Shown piece by piece: positions 16,577 to 25,906 of a stretch of DNA of 64,000 nucleotides; the first letter of the stretch is position 1; every line of letters begins with the position of its first letter. Under the pieces are notes generated by a model. The model was not told where the DNA came from, searched no databases, and was given only the letters and a program-made list of their open reading frames with translations. The stretch is from Methanosarcinaceae archaeon. GTDB taxonomy: Archaea; Halobacteriota; Methanosarcinia; Methanosarcinales; Methanosarcinaceae. The position numbers and the translations under genes are program-made. The stretch lies in contig JAMJFS010000001.1 of NCBI GenBank assembly GCA_023544565.1, forward strand, positions 1-64,000. The letters run 5' to 3'.

Positions 16577-19500
16577 ATGATTATGAGAAAATATGCAAGA
16601 TTTGCTTTTATTGGATTGTTAGTTTTAGGATTGTTTTGTGGTGGGGCGATGGGTGCACCAAATATTAACTTATCTTCACCAAGCACCCCCCTATCAACAG
16701 ATACAGGAGTTGGACAGTCATTTGATGTAACTGTAAATGAAACATGTAACATCACATGGTACATGAACGGCTCGAATATACAGGCAGTGGTAAATCAAAC
16801 AAATGACACATATTCAAATACTACTGCACCGGCTGGTGTTTATAATGTTACGGCTGTTGCTGAAAATATAAATGGTACTGATCAGAAAGAATGGATTTGG
16901 ACAGTTGCAAATCCTATTCCAGTAGTGTCATTAACATCACCTTCTGCATCTGTTTCTGATTTTACGGGCGCATCAAGAACTTTCACAGCAACCGTGAATC
17001 AGGTTGCTAATATTACTTGGATACTTGATGGAACTACGCTTTTTACCAACAATAGCACTCAAACGGCATCATATTACAACAGTTCTGCACAACTAGGCAC
17101 TCATAATCTCACAGTATTTGCCGAAAATATAAATGGGACTGATCAGGAGAAATGGGACTGGACAGTAACAAATGAGTCTCTAAGTATAGATGTCCATAAT
17201 CCAACTGACAACCCAGAAACCACAGTTGGTGATACTCAAAATTTTAACGCGACTACGAATCAGAACTGCACAATTATATGGAAAATTAATGGTTTACCTG
17301 TTCAAACCGATTCAAATATAAAATATTCTTCATATGGAAATTCTAATGCGTCTGTAGGATCATATAATGTGACTGCAATTGCTACTAATGCTAATGGAAC
17401 TACTCAAAAAACATGGACATGGAATGTACGGTCAAAAACCTTCTACACCGGCGACCGAATATGGGATGCGCTTACATCTCCATCGCTTGAATACAAATGG
17501 ACAGCAGAGAGTTACTCTGGATTTTACTATGATCTTGATTCAGGATTTAGTTCAGAAACAATGACAATTAAACTCGATGGTTATTCTGATAGATCGATAA
17601 GTTCTGGTGATTTGGAATACACTACAGAACCAATAACAACTGATTTTGAACATTCTGGCGCTGGCTGGAATTCATATGAAGTCATTGGATTTATGGCAGA
17701 AAATTATTTTGCAGGGTATCCTTCAGGAACGTTTGGTTTAACCAGTGATGTAAGCCTCATCTCAAGTGGACAGATGTCCAAAGTATTGATAAATGAGGAT
17801 AAATCACGTTCATTATACGCAGGTTCAGCATTGATCCTTGAAGATGGATACACACTCAATATTGTTGAAGTTGACAAGAACGGAGACAAGGTTTTTGTAA
17901 CACTTACAAAAGACGGTTCTGAATTGGACAGTACAATTAAGTCTTCAGGCCAGAATTACATTTACAGTAATGATCTTGGTTCAGCAGACGATGTGCCTAT
18001 AATTGTAGTCCACTTTGATGAAATATTTCAGGGAACTGAAACAAGTGCAATATTCGTGAAGGGAATATTCCAGATATCGGATGAATATATCGCAGTCAAG
18101 GTTGGTGACAGCTACGGAAAGATGGAAGTGGATGATATCAACGCCAATGAAATAAAAATGTCAAACGACAACACCATCACACTTAGTGAAGGAAAAACAA
18201 TTGACATTATGGGCAAGATTAAATTCCTTGTTGCAGATTCCAGTGATATTCGTTTTGCACCATTTGTGGATATGACAAAACCTGGCACCTATGAATTGCG
18301 TGGAACTGTAACAGAAGATACAACATTTGAATGGACACCCCTTAACTTTGAAGGTTTTTACTACAATATGGACGAGGGTATTGCTACAGAATCTCTAAAA
18401 GTAACATCTTCAGGAACTACAATAGGTGAAAATAAACTGGTTTACACCGCCACACCATCCAAAGTGAATTTTGAATACACAAGTTCCCCAGGATGGACTA
18501 CTGTTACTGGATATAATGTAGTAGGTTTCATGGCAAAGAATTACTTTGCAGGTTATCCGCCAGGTGCATTCGATACAACCCGCAGTGCCGTTAGCTTAAT
18601 TTCAGATGGCCAGTTGTCCAAAGTTCTGATAAACGAAGACAAATCCCGTGCTATTCATTCTGGTGCAGGACTCATTTTGGATGAAGGCTATGTGCTCAAC
18701 ATAATCGAAGTTGACAAGAACGGAGACAAGGTCGCAGTATCACTTTCAAAAGATGGATCCGAAATCGGGGATATGAGTATTGTCACGGCCGGTAAAACGT
18801 ATGTTTATGAGAAAGACCTTGGCTCGTCCGATGATGTCCCGATAATTGCTGTTTATTTTGGGGAGATATTCCAGGGTAGAGAATCCAGCGCAGTGTTTGT
18901 AGATGCTATATTCCAGATATCGGATCAGTATATCACTGTCAAGGATGGTGACACATACGGAAAGATGAAAGTCACTTCAACATCCGGCAGTATTGTGATG
19001 ATGAACGATAATTCCATCTCACTCACAAAAGGCAAGAGTATCCCGATCATGGGCGACATCCAGTTCAAGGTTGCAGATTCGAGCACTGTCAGATACTATC
19101 CATACGTAGAGATCAAGACTGCGCCCCAGGATTCACTTGATATTAGCATGCCTTCATCTGTAAAACAGGGAGATTACGTATCCATCATTGTAACCTCACG
19201 CGGTGCAACAGTAAGGGATGTCGCGGTCAAGTTCGATGATGATAACGTTGGTAAGACATCAGTAGATGGAACTCTAACATACAAGCCTGCACTGGCTGGA
19301 ACATATACAGTCACAGCCGAAAAGGAAGGTTATGTATCTGCAAGTGGTAAGGTAGAGGTCATATCCCCAATGGATGAAACAAAGAAAATGAGCATTGAAG
19401 TCTCTCCTGACACTGTTTACGAAGGCAACCAGTTAATGATCTCAACCATCAAGGCAATTAGCGGCGAGGCGATAGATGGTGTGGATGTGTCCTTTGATGG

Positions 19501-20047
19501 AAAATCACTTGGCACAACATCACTTGATGGCACCATTTTCTACACTGTGAAGGAACCGGGCATGCACAAGTTAACTGCAACCAAGACTGGTCTTCTGGAT
19601 GCGGAACTCAATATTGAGGTTCTTGCACTTGAAGCAAAGTTCGAGTTCTCAAACCTTGTAATATCACCTCTTGAAGTTAAGAAGGGCAAGGATGTCACAA
19701 TAACATTTGATGCAATAAACACCGGAACAGCAGCAGGTAACTACAATGTTGACCTAATGATAAATGGGAATCTCACAGAATCCCAGCAGATCACACTTGA
19801 TATAGGTAATTCAACAACCATTGAATTCGAGATATCCAAAGACGAGCCAGGCACATATCTGGTAGAAGTCAATGGCCTTTCAGGCACCTTTGAAGTGCTT
19901 GAAAAAGCAGGAGGTACAGCCATCTATGTTCTTGGAATACTCGGAGTATTCGCAGCAGTAGCAGTTGGATACATGTTCACAGCCGGTGGATGGACAGTGG
20001 AAATGGTCACTGCAAAAGTAGCTGAGTTTATCGAATCAGTTCGATAG
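16577..20047 (+). CDS. S-layer protein with two Methanosarcinales S-layer domains
   Basis: About 1156 aa and the probable main or minor envelope protein. A signal peptide (about 1-27) is followed by three roughly 85-aa Ig-like repeats, each ending in an NGT-x-Q-x-x-W-x-W-x-V motif (about 30-290). Two roughly 270-aa Methanosarcina-type S-layer domains (formerly DUF1608) come next, each with SLISxGQxSKVLINEDKSR and VDKNGDKV blocks. Then come two PEGA/Ig-like segments, a CARDB-like domain (about 1030-1115) and a membrane helix (about 1115-1135) with a short amphipathic tail. The ATG at 16577 has GGAAGGT 7 nt upstream. The N-terminal Ig repeats are an addition to the usual layout. Confidence 0.92.
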   Translation: MIMRKYARFAFIGLLVLGLFCGGAMGAPNINLSSPSTPLSTDTGVGQSFDVTVNETCNITWYMNGSNIQAVVNQTNDTYSNTTAPAGVYNVTAVAENINGTDQKEWIWTVANPIPVVSLTSPSASVSDFTGASRTFTATVNQVANITWILDGTTLFTNNSTQTASYYNSSAQLGTHNLTVFAENINGTDQEKWDWTVTNESLSIDVHNPTDNPETTVGDTQNFNATTNQNCTIIWKINGLPVQTDSNIKYSSYGNSNASVGSYNVTAIATNANGTTQKTWTWNVRSKTFYTGDRIWDALTSPSLEYKWTAESYSGFYYDLDSGFSSETMTIKLDGYSDRSISSGDLEYTTEPITTDFEHSGAGWNSYEVIGFMAENYFAGYPSGTFGLTSDVSLISSGQMSKVLINEDKSRSLYAGSALILEDGYTLNIVEVDKNGDKVFVTLTKDGSELDSTIKSSGQNYIYSNDLGSADDVPIIVVHFDEIFQGTETSAIFVKGIFQISDEYIAVKVGDSYGKMEVDDINANEIKMSNDNTITLSEGKTIDIMGKIKFLVADSSDIRFAPFVDMTKPGTYELRGTVTEDTTFEWTPLNFEGFYYNMDEGIATESLKVTSSGTTIGENKLVYTATPSKVNFEYTSSPGWTTVTGYNVVGFMAKNYFAGYPPGAFDTTRSAVSLISDGQLSKVLINEDKSRAIHSGAGLILDEGYVLNIIEVDKNGDKVAVSLSKDGSEIGDMSIVTAGKTYVYEKDLGSSDDVPIIAVYFGEIFQGRESSAVFVDAIFQISDQYITVKDGDTYGKMKVTSTSGSIVMMNDNSISLTKGKSIPIMGDIQFKVADSSTVRYYPYVEIKTAPQDSLDISMPSSVKQGDYVSIIVTSRGATVRDVAVKFDDDNVGKTSVDGTLTYKPALAGTYTVTAEKEGYVSASGKVEVISPMDETKKMSIEVSPDTVYEGNQLMISTIKAISGEAIDGVDVSFDGKSLGTTSLDGTIFYTVKEPGMHKLTATKTGLLDAELNIEVLALEAKFEFSNLVISPLEVKKGKDVTITFDAINTGTAAGNYNVDLMINGNLTESQQITLDIGNSTTIEFEISKDEPGTYLVEVNGLSGTFEVLEKAGGTAIYVLGILGVFAAVAVGYMFTAGGWTVEMVTAKVAEFIESVR

Positions 20048-20079
20048 ACTCATTTTTCAACACTTCTTAACATTTAAAA

Positions 20080-20129
20080 AACCACATGGGGATACAGAGA
20101 AAAATACAAATACTCTGTTCTCTGTGGTT
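20080..20129 (+). terminator. Hairpin after S-layer gene (AACCAC...GTGGTT)
   Basis: AACCAC and ACAGAGAA on the left pair with TTCTCTGTGGTT on the right, followed by CATTTTTAATTTT. It resembles the CGCAGAG-type dispersed palindromes and probably ends the S-layer transcript. Confidence 0.55.
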
Positions 20130-20208
20130 CATTTTTAATTTTGATTAAGATTCTACTACTATTTTGATTGTTAATGCAAAGCTGCGCATGTCAAAAATAA
20201 TTTAATGT

Positions 20209-20469
20209 ATGCATTCCATACTTTTAAACATAGAACAATTGCAAAAATTCTCTGCCGTAGTGCACAAAGAAAATGACTGGTATGTATCGTGGTGTCCTGA
20301 TGTAGATATCGCAAGTCAGGGGAAAACAGTTGAAGAAGCCGTTGCAAACTTAAAAGAAGCCGTGGAACTATATTTGGAAGATGAAGATGTATTGATACCA
20401 CAAACAACTTCTTTTTTAACTACATTTGAGGTTTCCAATGTCAAAACTTCCCATTCTGTCAGCGCATGA
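20209..20469 (+). CDS. HicB-family antitoxin
   Basis: An 86-aa protein with the degenerate RNase H-like HicB fold: VVHKENDWYVSWCPDVDIASQGKTVEEAVANLKEAVELYLED is the family core (about 16-58). The C-terminal 25 residues lack an obvious ribbon-helix-helix, so self-regulation by DNA binding is uncertain. Its end overlaps by 32 nt the start of a HicA toxin frame, in the gene order hicB-hicA. The antitoxin is intact, while the toxin has a premature stop. Confidence 0.85.
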   Translation: MHSILLNIEQLQKFSAVVHKENDWYVSWCPDVDIASQGKTVEEAVANLKEAVELYLEDEDVLIPQTTSFLTTFEVSNVKTSHSVSA

Positions 20470-20665
20470 TATAATAAAAGCTCTGATCAGCATTAGCTTT
20501 CAAGTTGTTTCACAAAAGGGAAGTCACATAAAAATGAAGGGATAAATATTCCACAAAACATTCATTGTTATAATTCCAAATTATAAAGAAATACCAATCG
20601 GAACTCTAAAGTCCATAATAAGACAATCAGGACTTTCACCAGATGAGTTCATAAAGTTGCTTTAA
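20438..20665 (+). pseudogene. HicA-family toxin interrupted by one in-frame TAA
   Basis: The frame from ATG 20438 (MSKLPILSAHDIIKALISIS...) encodes a typical HicA mRNA interferase: the double-stranded RNA-binding-like fold with catalytic His in KGSHIKMKG at about 28-36, then VIIPNYKEIPIGTLKSIIRQ and SGLSPDEFIKLL. Codon 36 (20543-20545) is TAA. Downstream sequence continues in the same frame for 39 more family-like residues. The truncated product keeps the His but loses half the fold. It overlaps hicB by 32 nt. Confidence 0.8.
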
Positions 20666-20714
20666 ACTTGAAGATTAAAACTGGATCTCCCCAAAATTGA
20701 ATGGGTAAATATTT

Positions 20715-20773
20715 GACAGGATTTACAGGATGGGGCAGACCACTCATATCCTGTAAATCCGGTTCATCCTGTC
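20715..20773. repeat. GACAGGATTTACAGGAT inverted repeat
   Basis: The left arm GACAGGATTTACAGGAT pairs with ATCCTGTAAATCC plus CCTGTC on the right, with a GGTTCAT insertion. It lies between the broken hicA and the regulator gene. Confidence 0.7.
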
Positions 20774-20872
20774 TATTAATTAAGGCAATGTGATTTCCAT
20801 GTTTGAAAACATATTATGAATAGTGATGTTACCCACACAATGTTAAAGAGAAACTTAAAACTTCATGTTTTT

Positions 20873-21394
20873 TCAAGCAATCTTCCGCGCCGCAAGTTCG
20901 ATCGCTTCTATCATACTGTTCTTTGGCATAATAGTAGCAACCGGTATCCGTAAAATCTTCTCGACAGTTGTACTGACAATAGGTGCACAAACAAGTGCTT
21001 TCGCACCCTCACGCTCGGCACGGACTGCTGCAATGATCGCTTCCTCAATAGAAGTGGCGGAATATTCCCGTATGGTTAAAAGCGTGCCGCCGATCTTTCT
21101 TTTTGTTTCGCTAATACTATCCAGCACAGGACGGGCAGCGATCACCGCAATAAAATCACCATGCTCAGACCCTTCCAGTTTTCGTACTGTCTTTACGATC
21201 TGGCGGAGCGTCTTTATATTAGGCTCCCGATTCCCCGACAGTATTTTGTACATAGTACTTGGAGGGATTTTTGCCTGCTCGGAAAAATCAAGAACTGTCA
21301 TATCCAGATCCTCTTTGATGGATTTTGAAAGAGTTTTTTGGAACGCATTATCCGATTCAAACACAGAAACAATTATTTTATCAACAACACTCAT
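20873..21394 (-). CDS. HTH transcriptional regulator with PrpR_N-like sensor domain
   Basis: A 173-aa protein. Residues about 30-70 form an Xre-type helix-turn-helix (TVLDFSEQAKIPPSTMYKILSGNREPNIKTLRQIV). Residues about 80-173 (DFIAVIAARPVLDSI, REYSATSIEEAIIAAVRAEREGAKALVCAPI) resemble the N-terminal sensory domain of PrpR-like regulators. It is transcribed divergently from the taurine/nitrate-type ABC transporter genes starting at 21580, so control of that transporter is a reasonable inference. The ligand is unknown. Confidence 0.75.
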   Translation of the reverse strand: MSVVDKIIVSVFESDNAFQKTLSKSIKEDLDMTVLDFSEQAKIPPSTMYKILSGNREPNIKTLRQIVKTVRKLEGSEHGDFIAVIAARPVLDSISETKRKIGGTLLTIREYSATSIEEAIIAAVRAEREGAKALVCAPIVSTTVEKILRIPVATIMPKNSMIEAIELAARKIA

Positions 21395-21579
21395 TTTTTA
21401 ATATCTCCATCAATAATCATTTTACTAATACGTCCCTATCCAATACAGGACATATATTCAAACATATTAATACTTTTAGGATATAATCATTTACTTTTAG
21501 GCAACTTATATATACAATAATCTAACGATAATATAATAGTCTAATTTATTATTCACCATACAACTGAGGTAGCAATTTT

Positions 21580-22566
21580 ATGAAAATAAAAGGAATATTA
21601 TTTGTAACGATCATATTATTGGCAGCAGCATTCGTATCTGGATGCACTGCTCCTAAAGAAGAACAGATGACAGAACTAAACATTGGATATCAGCCAAGCA
21701 CGCACCAGATCGCACACATGACCGCGATGGAAAAAGGCTGGTGGGCTGAAGATCTCGCATCTTTTGGCATAGAAAACATAAATGAATATGAATTCCCAAC
21801 AGGTGCACCTGAAATGCAGGCAATGCTTGCGGGTGACCTTGATATCGCTTACGTAGGTGCTGCTCCTGTAATATCCGCTCTTAGCAGTGGACTGGATGCA
21901 AAGATCGTTGCGGGCGTGCAAACCCAGGGTTCCAACCTTGTGCTTCGCCCTGAGATAAATTACACAGGTCCACAAGACCTTAAAGGTCTGAAGATCGCAA
22001 CATTTCCCGCAGGTACTATTCAGGATACACTTTTAAGAGATTGGTTAAAAGATAACAATATCGACCCGGAAACCGATGTTGAAATTGTTGGCATGGGGCC
22101 CGGCGATGCAATAAATGCCATATCTGCAAGTAAGGTTGACGGTGTATTCCTGCCACATCCGGCACCTGCAATTATTGAGAGCGAAGGTAACGGAGTTTCT
22201 GTAATGGCATCAGGCGACATGTCTAAAGACCATGCATGCTGTGTTTTGGTTGTCAGCGGGAAACTTATAAGAGAAAATCCTGCTCTGGTCGAGCAGATCG
22301 TAAGCACTCACATAAAAGCAACAGAATACAACAAAAACAACGTTGATGAAGCAGGTGCGATATTTTCAAATAAGACCGGATGGGAGATTGAAAAAGTAGA
22401 CAAGTCTCTTGAAGATTGGGACGGTGCATGGATATCCGATCCGAACCTTATCGTAGATTCCACAGTTGGTTATACCACAGTACAATACGATCTTGGATAC
22501 ATCCAAAAACCGCTTACAAAAGAAGACATATTCGATCTGAGTTTCTTTGAAGCCGTGAAAATGTAA
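21580..22566 (+). CDS. ABC transporter substrate-binding lipoprotein (SsuA/TauA-like)
   Basis: A 328-aa exported solute-binding protein of the nitrate/sulfonate/taurine (NMT1) type. The signal peptide ends in the lipobox VSGC (Cys22). The fold signatures are LNIGYQPSTHQIAHMTAMEKGWW, then GDLDIAYVGAAPVISALSSG and LKGLKIATFPAGTIQD. The substrate may be a sulfonate, thiamine precursor or oxyanion; it cannot be assigned. The permease and ATPase genes follow. A CCGAGTTA...TAACTCGG hairpin directly after the stop and a leader hairpin before the permease probably set different expression levels. Confidence 0.88.
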   Translation: MKIKGILFVTIILLAAAFVSGCTAPKEEQMTELNIGYQPSTHQIAHMTAMEKGWWAEDLASFGIENINEYEFPTGAPEMQAMLAGDLDIAYVGAAPVISALSSGLDAKIVAGVQTQGSNLVLRPEINYTGPQDLKGLKIATFPAGTIQDTLLRDWLKDNNIDPETDVEIVGMGPGDAINAISASKVDGVFLPHPAPAIIESEGNGVSVMASGDMSKDHACCVLVVSGKLIRENPALVEQIVSTHIKATEYNKNNVDEAGAIFSNKTGWEIEKVDKSLEDWDGAWISDPNLIVDSTVGYTTVQYDLGYIQKPLTKEDIFDLSFFEAVKM

Positions 22567-22577
22567 GTCCACAGCAA

Positions 22578-22613
22578 CCGAGTTAGATTTCTTTTTTGAT
22601 CGATTTAACTCGG
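22578..22613 (+). terminator. Stem-loop CCGAGTTA...TAACTCGG
   Basis: Eight-bp perfect arms enclose an AT-rich loop with TTTCTTTTTT, immediately after the binding-protein gene. It is a likely 3' processing or attenuation hairpin within the ABC operon. Confidence 0.55.
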
Positions 22614-22689
22614 AAGCTATACTTAAAACACACACTATCAAAAATGGTAACATACATTAACAAACCGCGCGTAATTAGTTCCGGAGAAA

Positions 22690-22707
22690 GGAGGGCACCT
22701 GCCCCCC
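22690..22707 (+). promoter_or_regulatory. Leader hairpin GGAGGGCA-cc-TGCCCCCC before permease gene
   Basis: A seven-of-eight-bp stem ties up a decoy GGAGG. The real GGAGGA lies at 22715-22720, just before ATG 22724. It may modulate translation of the permease. Confidence 0.4.
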
Positions 22708-22723
22708 ACATTCCGGAGGATAC

Positions 22724-23512
22724 ATGGACAACAATATCAAGGAGGCAATACACAAAAGAGGACTTGAAGCACTTTCGCTTTTAACTGTGGTTGTATTGTG
22801 GCAACTTGTTGCAGACTTGCTTGTAAAGAACAAATTGTTCTTACCAAGTTTTGTTGATGTTGTGTTATCTTTTTTTAAAGTAATAGAAAGCGGTGCAATA
22901 TACACGGACATATCCGTAAGTTTGCTTCACTTTGGAATTGGACTATTTTTTGCATTGATTATTGGAATACCTATCGGTATCCTAATGGGGTGGTTCAAAA
23001 CTATAAACCGTATCTTTGACCCAATAATCGAGATCATACGCCCCATCCCGCCGCTTGCATGGATCCCTTTTGCAATTATATGGTTTGGCCTAACTCATCA
23101 ATCAGCCGGTTTTGTAGTATTTATTGGTGCCGTGTTCCCAGTTATCATAAACACCTATACTGGATTTAAGAACGTTTCTATCATATATGTGGAAGCAGCA
23201 AATGTTTTGGGTTGCACGCGCGATCTCTCTCTTATACGCTATGTCGCACTTCCATCTGCACTCCCTTCCATCGCGGCAGGGATACGGATCGCTATGGGAG
23301 TCGGCTGGATGTGTCTTGTTGCCGCAGAAATGTTCGGGGTCAGCACGAATGGCCTTGGATACAAGATATGGTGGCACTATTACTTGCACCAGATGGATTT
23401 CGTGCTTGTTTATATGCTGCTACTCGGTTTCATTGGACTTGTTATTGATAGGGCATTTAGGTACTACGTGGATGAACGCTTGCTTAAATGGCGCGAGGGA
23501 GTCGTGATGTAA
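22724..23512 (+). CDS. ABC transporter permease (SsuC/TauC-like)
   Basis: A 262-aa binding-protein-dependent permease with about six membrane helices. The EAA loop that contacts the ATPase is visible as EAANVLGCTRDLSLIRYVALPSALPSIAAGIRIAMGVGW (about 155-195). The length and IEIIRPIPPLAWIPFAIIWFG block are typical of the SsuC family. GGAGGA precedes the ATG. The ATPase gene begins one base after this gene's stop. Confidence 0.9.
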   Translation: MDNNIKEAIHKRGLEALSLLTVVVLWQLVADLLVKNKLFLPSFVDVVLSFFKVIESGAIYTDISVSLLHFGIGLFFALIIGIPIGILMGWFKTINRIFDPIIEIIRPIPPLAWIPFAIIWFGLTHQSAGFVVFIGAVFPVIINTYTGFKNVSIIYVEAANVLGCTRDLSLIRYVALPSALPSIAAGIRIAMGVGWMCLVAAEMFGVSTNGLGYKIWWHYYLHQMDFVLVYMLLLGFIGLVIDRAFRYYVDERLLKWREGVVM

Positions 23513-24271
23513 ATGGGCAGACTAACAGTGACCAACGTTTCGCGGATATTTGGTAAAAAAGGCAGCGCACCAACAAAGGCACTTAACAATGTGAATCTTG
23601 AGATAAAAGATAAAGAATTCGTCTGTTTCATCGGTCCATCAGGTTGCGGTAAAACCACACTCCTGCGTATCATTGCCGGACTTGACACTCCCACAACCGG
23701 CGAGATACTGCTCGATGGTACGAAAATTACTATTCCAGACCCAAAACGAGGTATGGTATTTCAGGAATATTCTCTTTTTCCGTGGAGAACTGTAATAGAC
23801 AATGTTGCGTTTGGACCGCAGATGCAAGGTTTAAAAAAGAAAAAAGCACGCGAGATCGCAGAAAAATATGTGGAATTCGTAGGTCTTGAATTATTCAAGA
23901 ATAGTTATCCTTACGAACTCTCAGGTGGGATGCGACAAAGAGTCGCAATTGCCCGTGCACTTGCAACAGAGCCGCAGGTATTGATCATGGATGAGCCTTT
24001 CGGGGCACTTGATGCCCAGACTAGGAACATGCTACAGTATGAACTTCTGGAAATATGGGATAAAAAAAATGTAACCATCTTATTTGTGACCCACAGTGTG
24101 GATGAAGCGGTGTTCCTTGCGGACAGAATCGTAATCATGAGTGCACGTCCAGCCAAGATCCGAGAGATCATTAATGTTGATCTTCTGCGACCACGTGATA
24201 GGACTGGCCCAGAAGCAAATATACTTCGAAACAGGATATTAAAACTGCTGGCAGAGGAAAGGGAAAAATAA
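23513..24271 (+). CDS. ABC transporter ATP-binding protein (SsuB/TauB-like)
   Basis: A 252-aa ATPase that drives the preceding permease. It has Walker A GPSGCGKT (41-48), Q-loop VFQEYSLFPW, signature LSGGMRQR, Walker B VLIMDEPFGALD and the switch His in FVTHSVDEA. All catalytic residues are present. It starts directly after the permease stop. It is the third gene of the transporter operon, after a binding protein and a permease of the same class. Confidence 0.92.
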   Translation: MGRLTVTNVSRIFGKKGSAPTKALNNVNLEIKDKEFVCFIGPSGCGKTTLLRIIAGLDTPTTGEILLDGTKITIPDPKRGMVFQEYSLFPWRTVIDNVAFGPQMQGLKKKKAREIAEKYVEFVGLELFKNSYPYELSGGMRQRVAIARALATEPQVLIMDEPFGALDAQTRNMLQYELLEIWDKKNVTILFVTHSVDEAVFLADRIVIMSARPAKIREIINVDLLRPRDRTGPEANILRNRILKLLAEEREK

Positions 24272-24371
24272 AAATAAACATTCATGACCCGTCGGGACAC
24301 CCACGGGCAATAAAATAAGGGTATTTTCATACCAAAGAGAATAATATGTGGAATAAGGAAAATAACCTGTG

Positions 24372-24803
24372 TTATTCCGACCGCACGATCACTTTTGTAC
24401 CTGTTTCGATCTCTTTTACATCAACTTTTCCGATGAGTTCAAGAGTTTTTTCAGCCTTTGCAAACGCCATTGAACACCCCGGGCGCACGAGCATTTCTCC
24501 CCCACAAGTCGCAGATCCTGCAATTGCAACTTCATCGAGCAGCGTCAGGTCATTTTCAACTTCAACGTTACCAGTGATCTCTGTACGTGATCCGATGATA
24601 GCACTATCTGCTTTAACATGACCTTTTACATACGAGCCTTTTCCAAGTTCAAGTGAACCGCTGACTGTCAGCCTTTTCCAAAAATTAGCACCTGCTCCAA
24701 CCATTGCGTTACCATCAATTGCCACAGCATCCTCAAAATATGCTTTCTTTTCGATAATATACGTATCGGAACTTGCATGGTATTTGATGAATTCATTGTT
24801 CAT
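24372..24803 (-). CDS. Bactofilin-like beta-helical protein
   Basis: A 143-aa protein. The stretch of about 20-115 shows short repeating turns (DAVAIDGNAMVGAGANF, LTVSGSLELGKGSYVKGHVKADSAIIGSRTEITGNVEVE) with hydrophobic spacing typical of a right-handed beta-helix, as in bactofilins (polymer-forming cytoskeletal family). Two cysteines (CGG, GCS) lie near the end of the helix. The ATG at 24803 follows GTGATC. The role in archaea is unknown; scaffold formation is only suggested by the fold. A REP-like repeat follows in the direction of the aldolase gene. Confidence 0.6.
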   Translation of the reverse strand: MNNEFIKYHASSDTYIIEKKAYFEDAVAIDGNAMVGAGANFWKRLTVSGSLELGKGSYVKGHVKADSAIIGSRTEITGNVEVENDLTLLDEVAIAGSATCGGEMLVRPGCSMAFAKAEKTLELIGKVDVKEIETGTKVIVRSE

Positions 24804-24828
24804 TTTGATCACTTATCACGTTTTTAAT

Positions 24829-24888
24829 AGTATATATTTTATAAATATATAGTGCAAGTTAATCTGAGCATAGCGAAGATTTACTCGT
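24829..24888 (+). repeat. REP-like element copy 4 (type A variant)
   Basis: A TATATATTTTATAAATATATA palindrome, then GTGCAAGTTAATCTGAGCA and CGAAGATTTACTCGT. Divergent copy between the bactofilin-like gene start and the end of fba. Confidence 0.75.
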
Positions 24889-24894
24889 ATTACT

Positions 24895-25803
<909 letters not shown>

Positions 25804-25833
25804 TTATAAAGACTACTCTTTCGTCCTTTGGTG

Positions 25834-25906
25834 GCAGTTTGGGGTTGTAGTTTGAGGTTGCAGTTTGAGGTTGCAGTTTGAGGTTGCAGTTTGAGGTTGC
25901 AGTTTA
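25834..25906 (+). repeat. Tandem 13-bp repeat (GCAGTTTGAGGTT)n
   Basis: Five full units plus a partial one. The first two units differ by one or two bases and the others are identical. The array ends exactly at the stop codon of the neighbouring ATPase gene, a recent slippage or expansion tract. Confidence 0.9.

Noticed and set aside
20865-21401. 178-aa plus-strand reading frame
   Set aside because: It is almost exactly antisense to the HTH regulator, which has a recognisable DNA-binding motif; composition of the plus frame is Ser/Ile rich as expected for a shadow.
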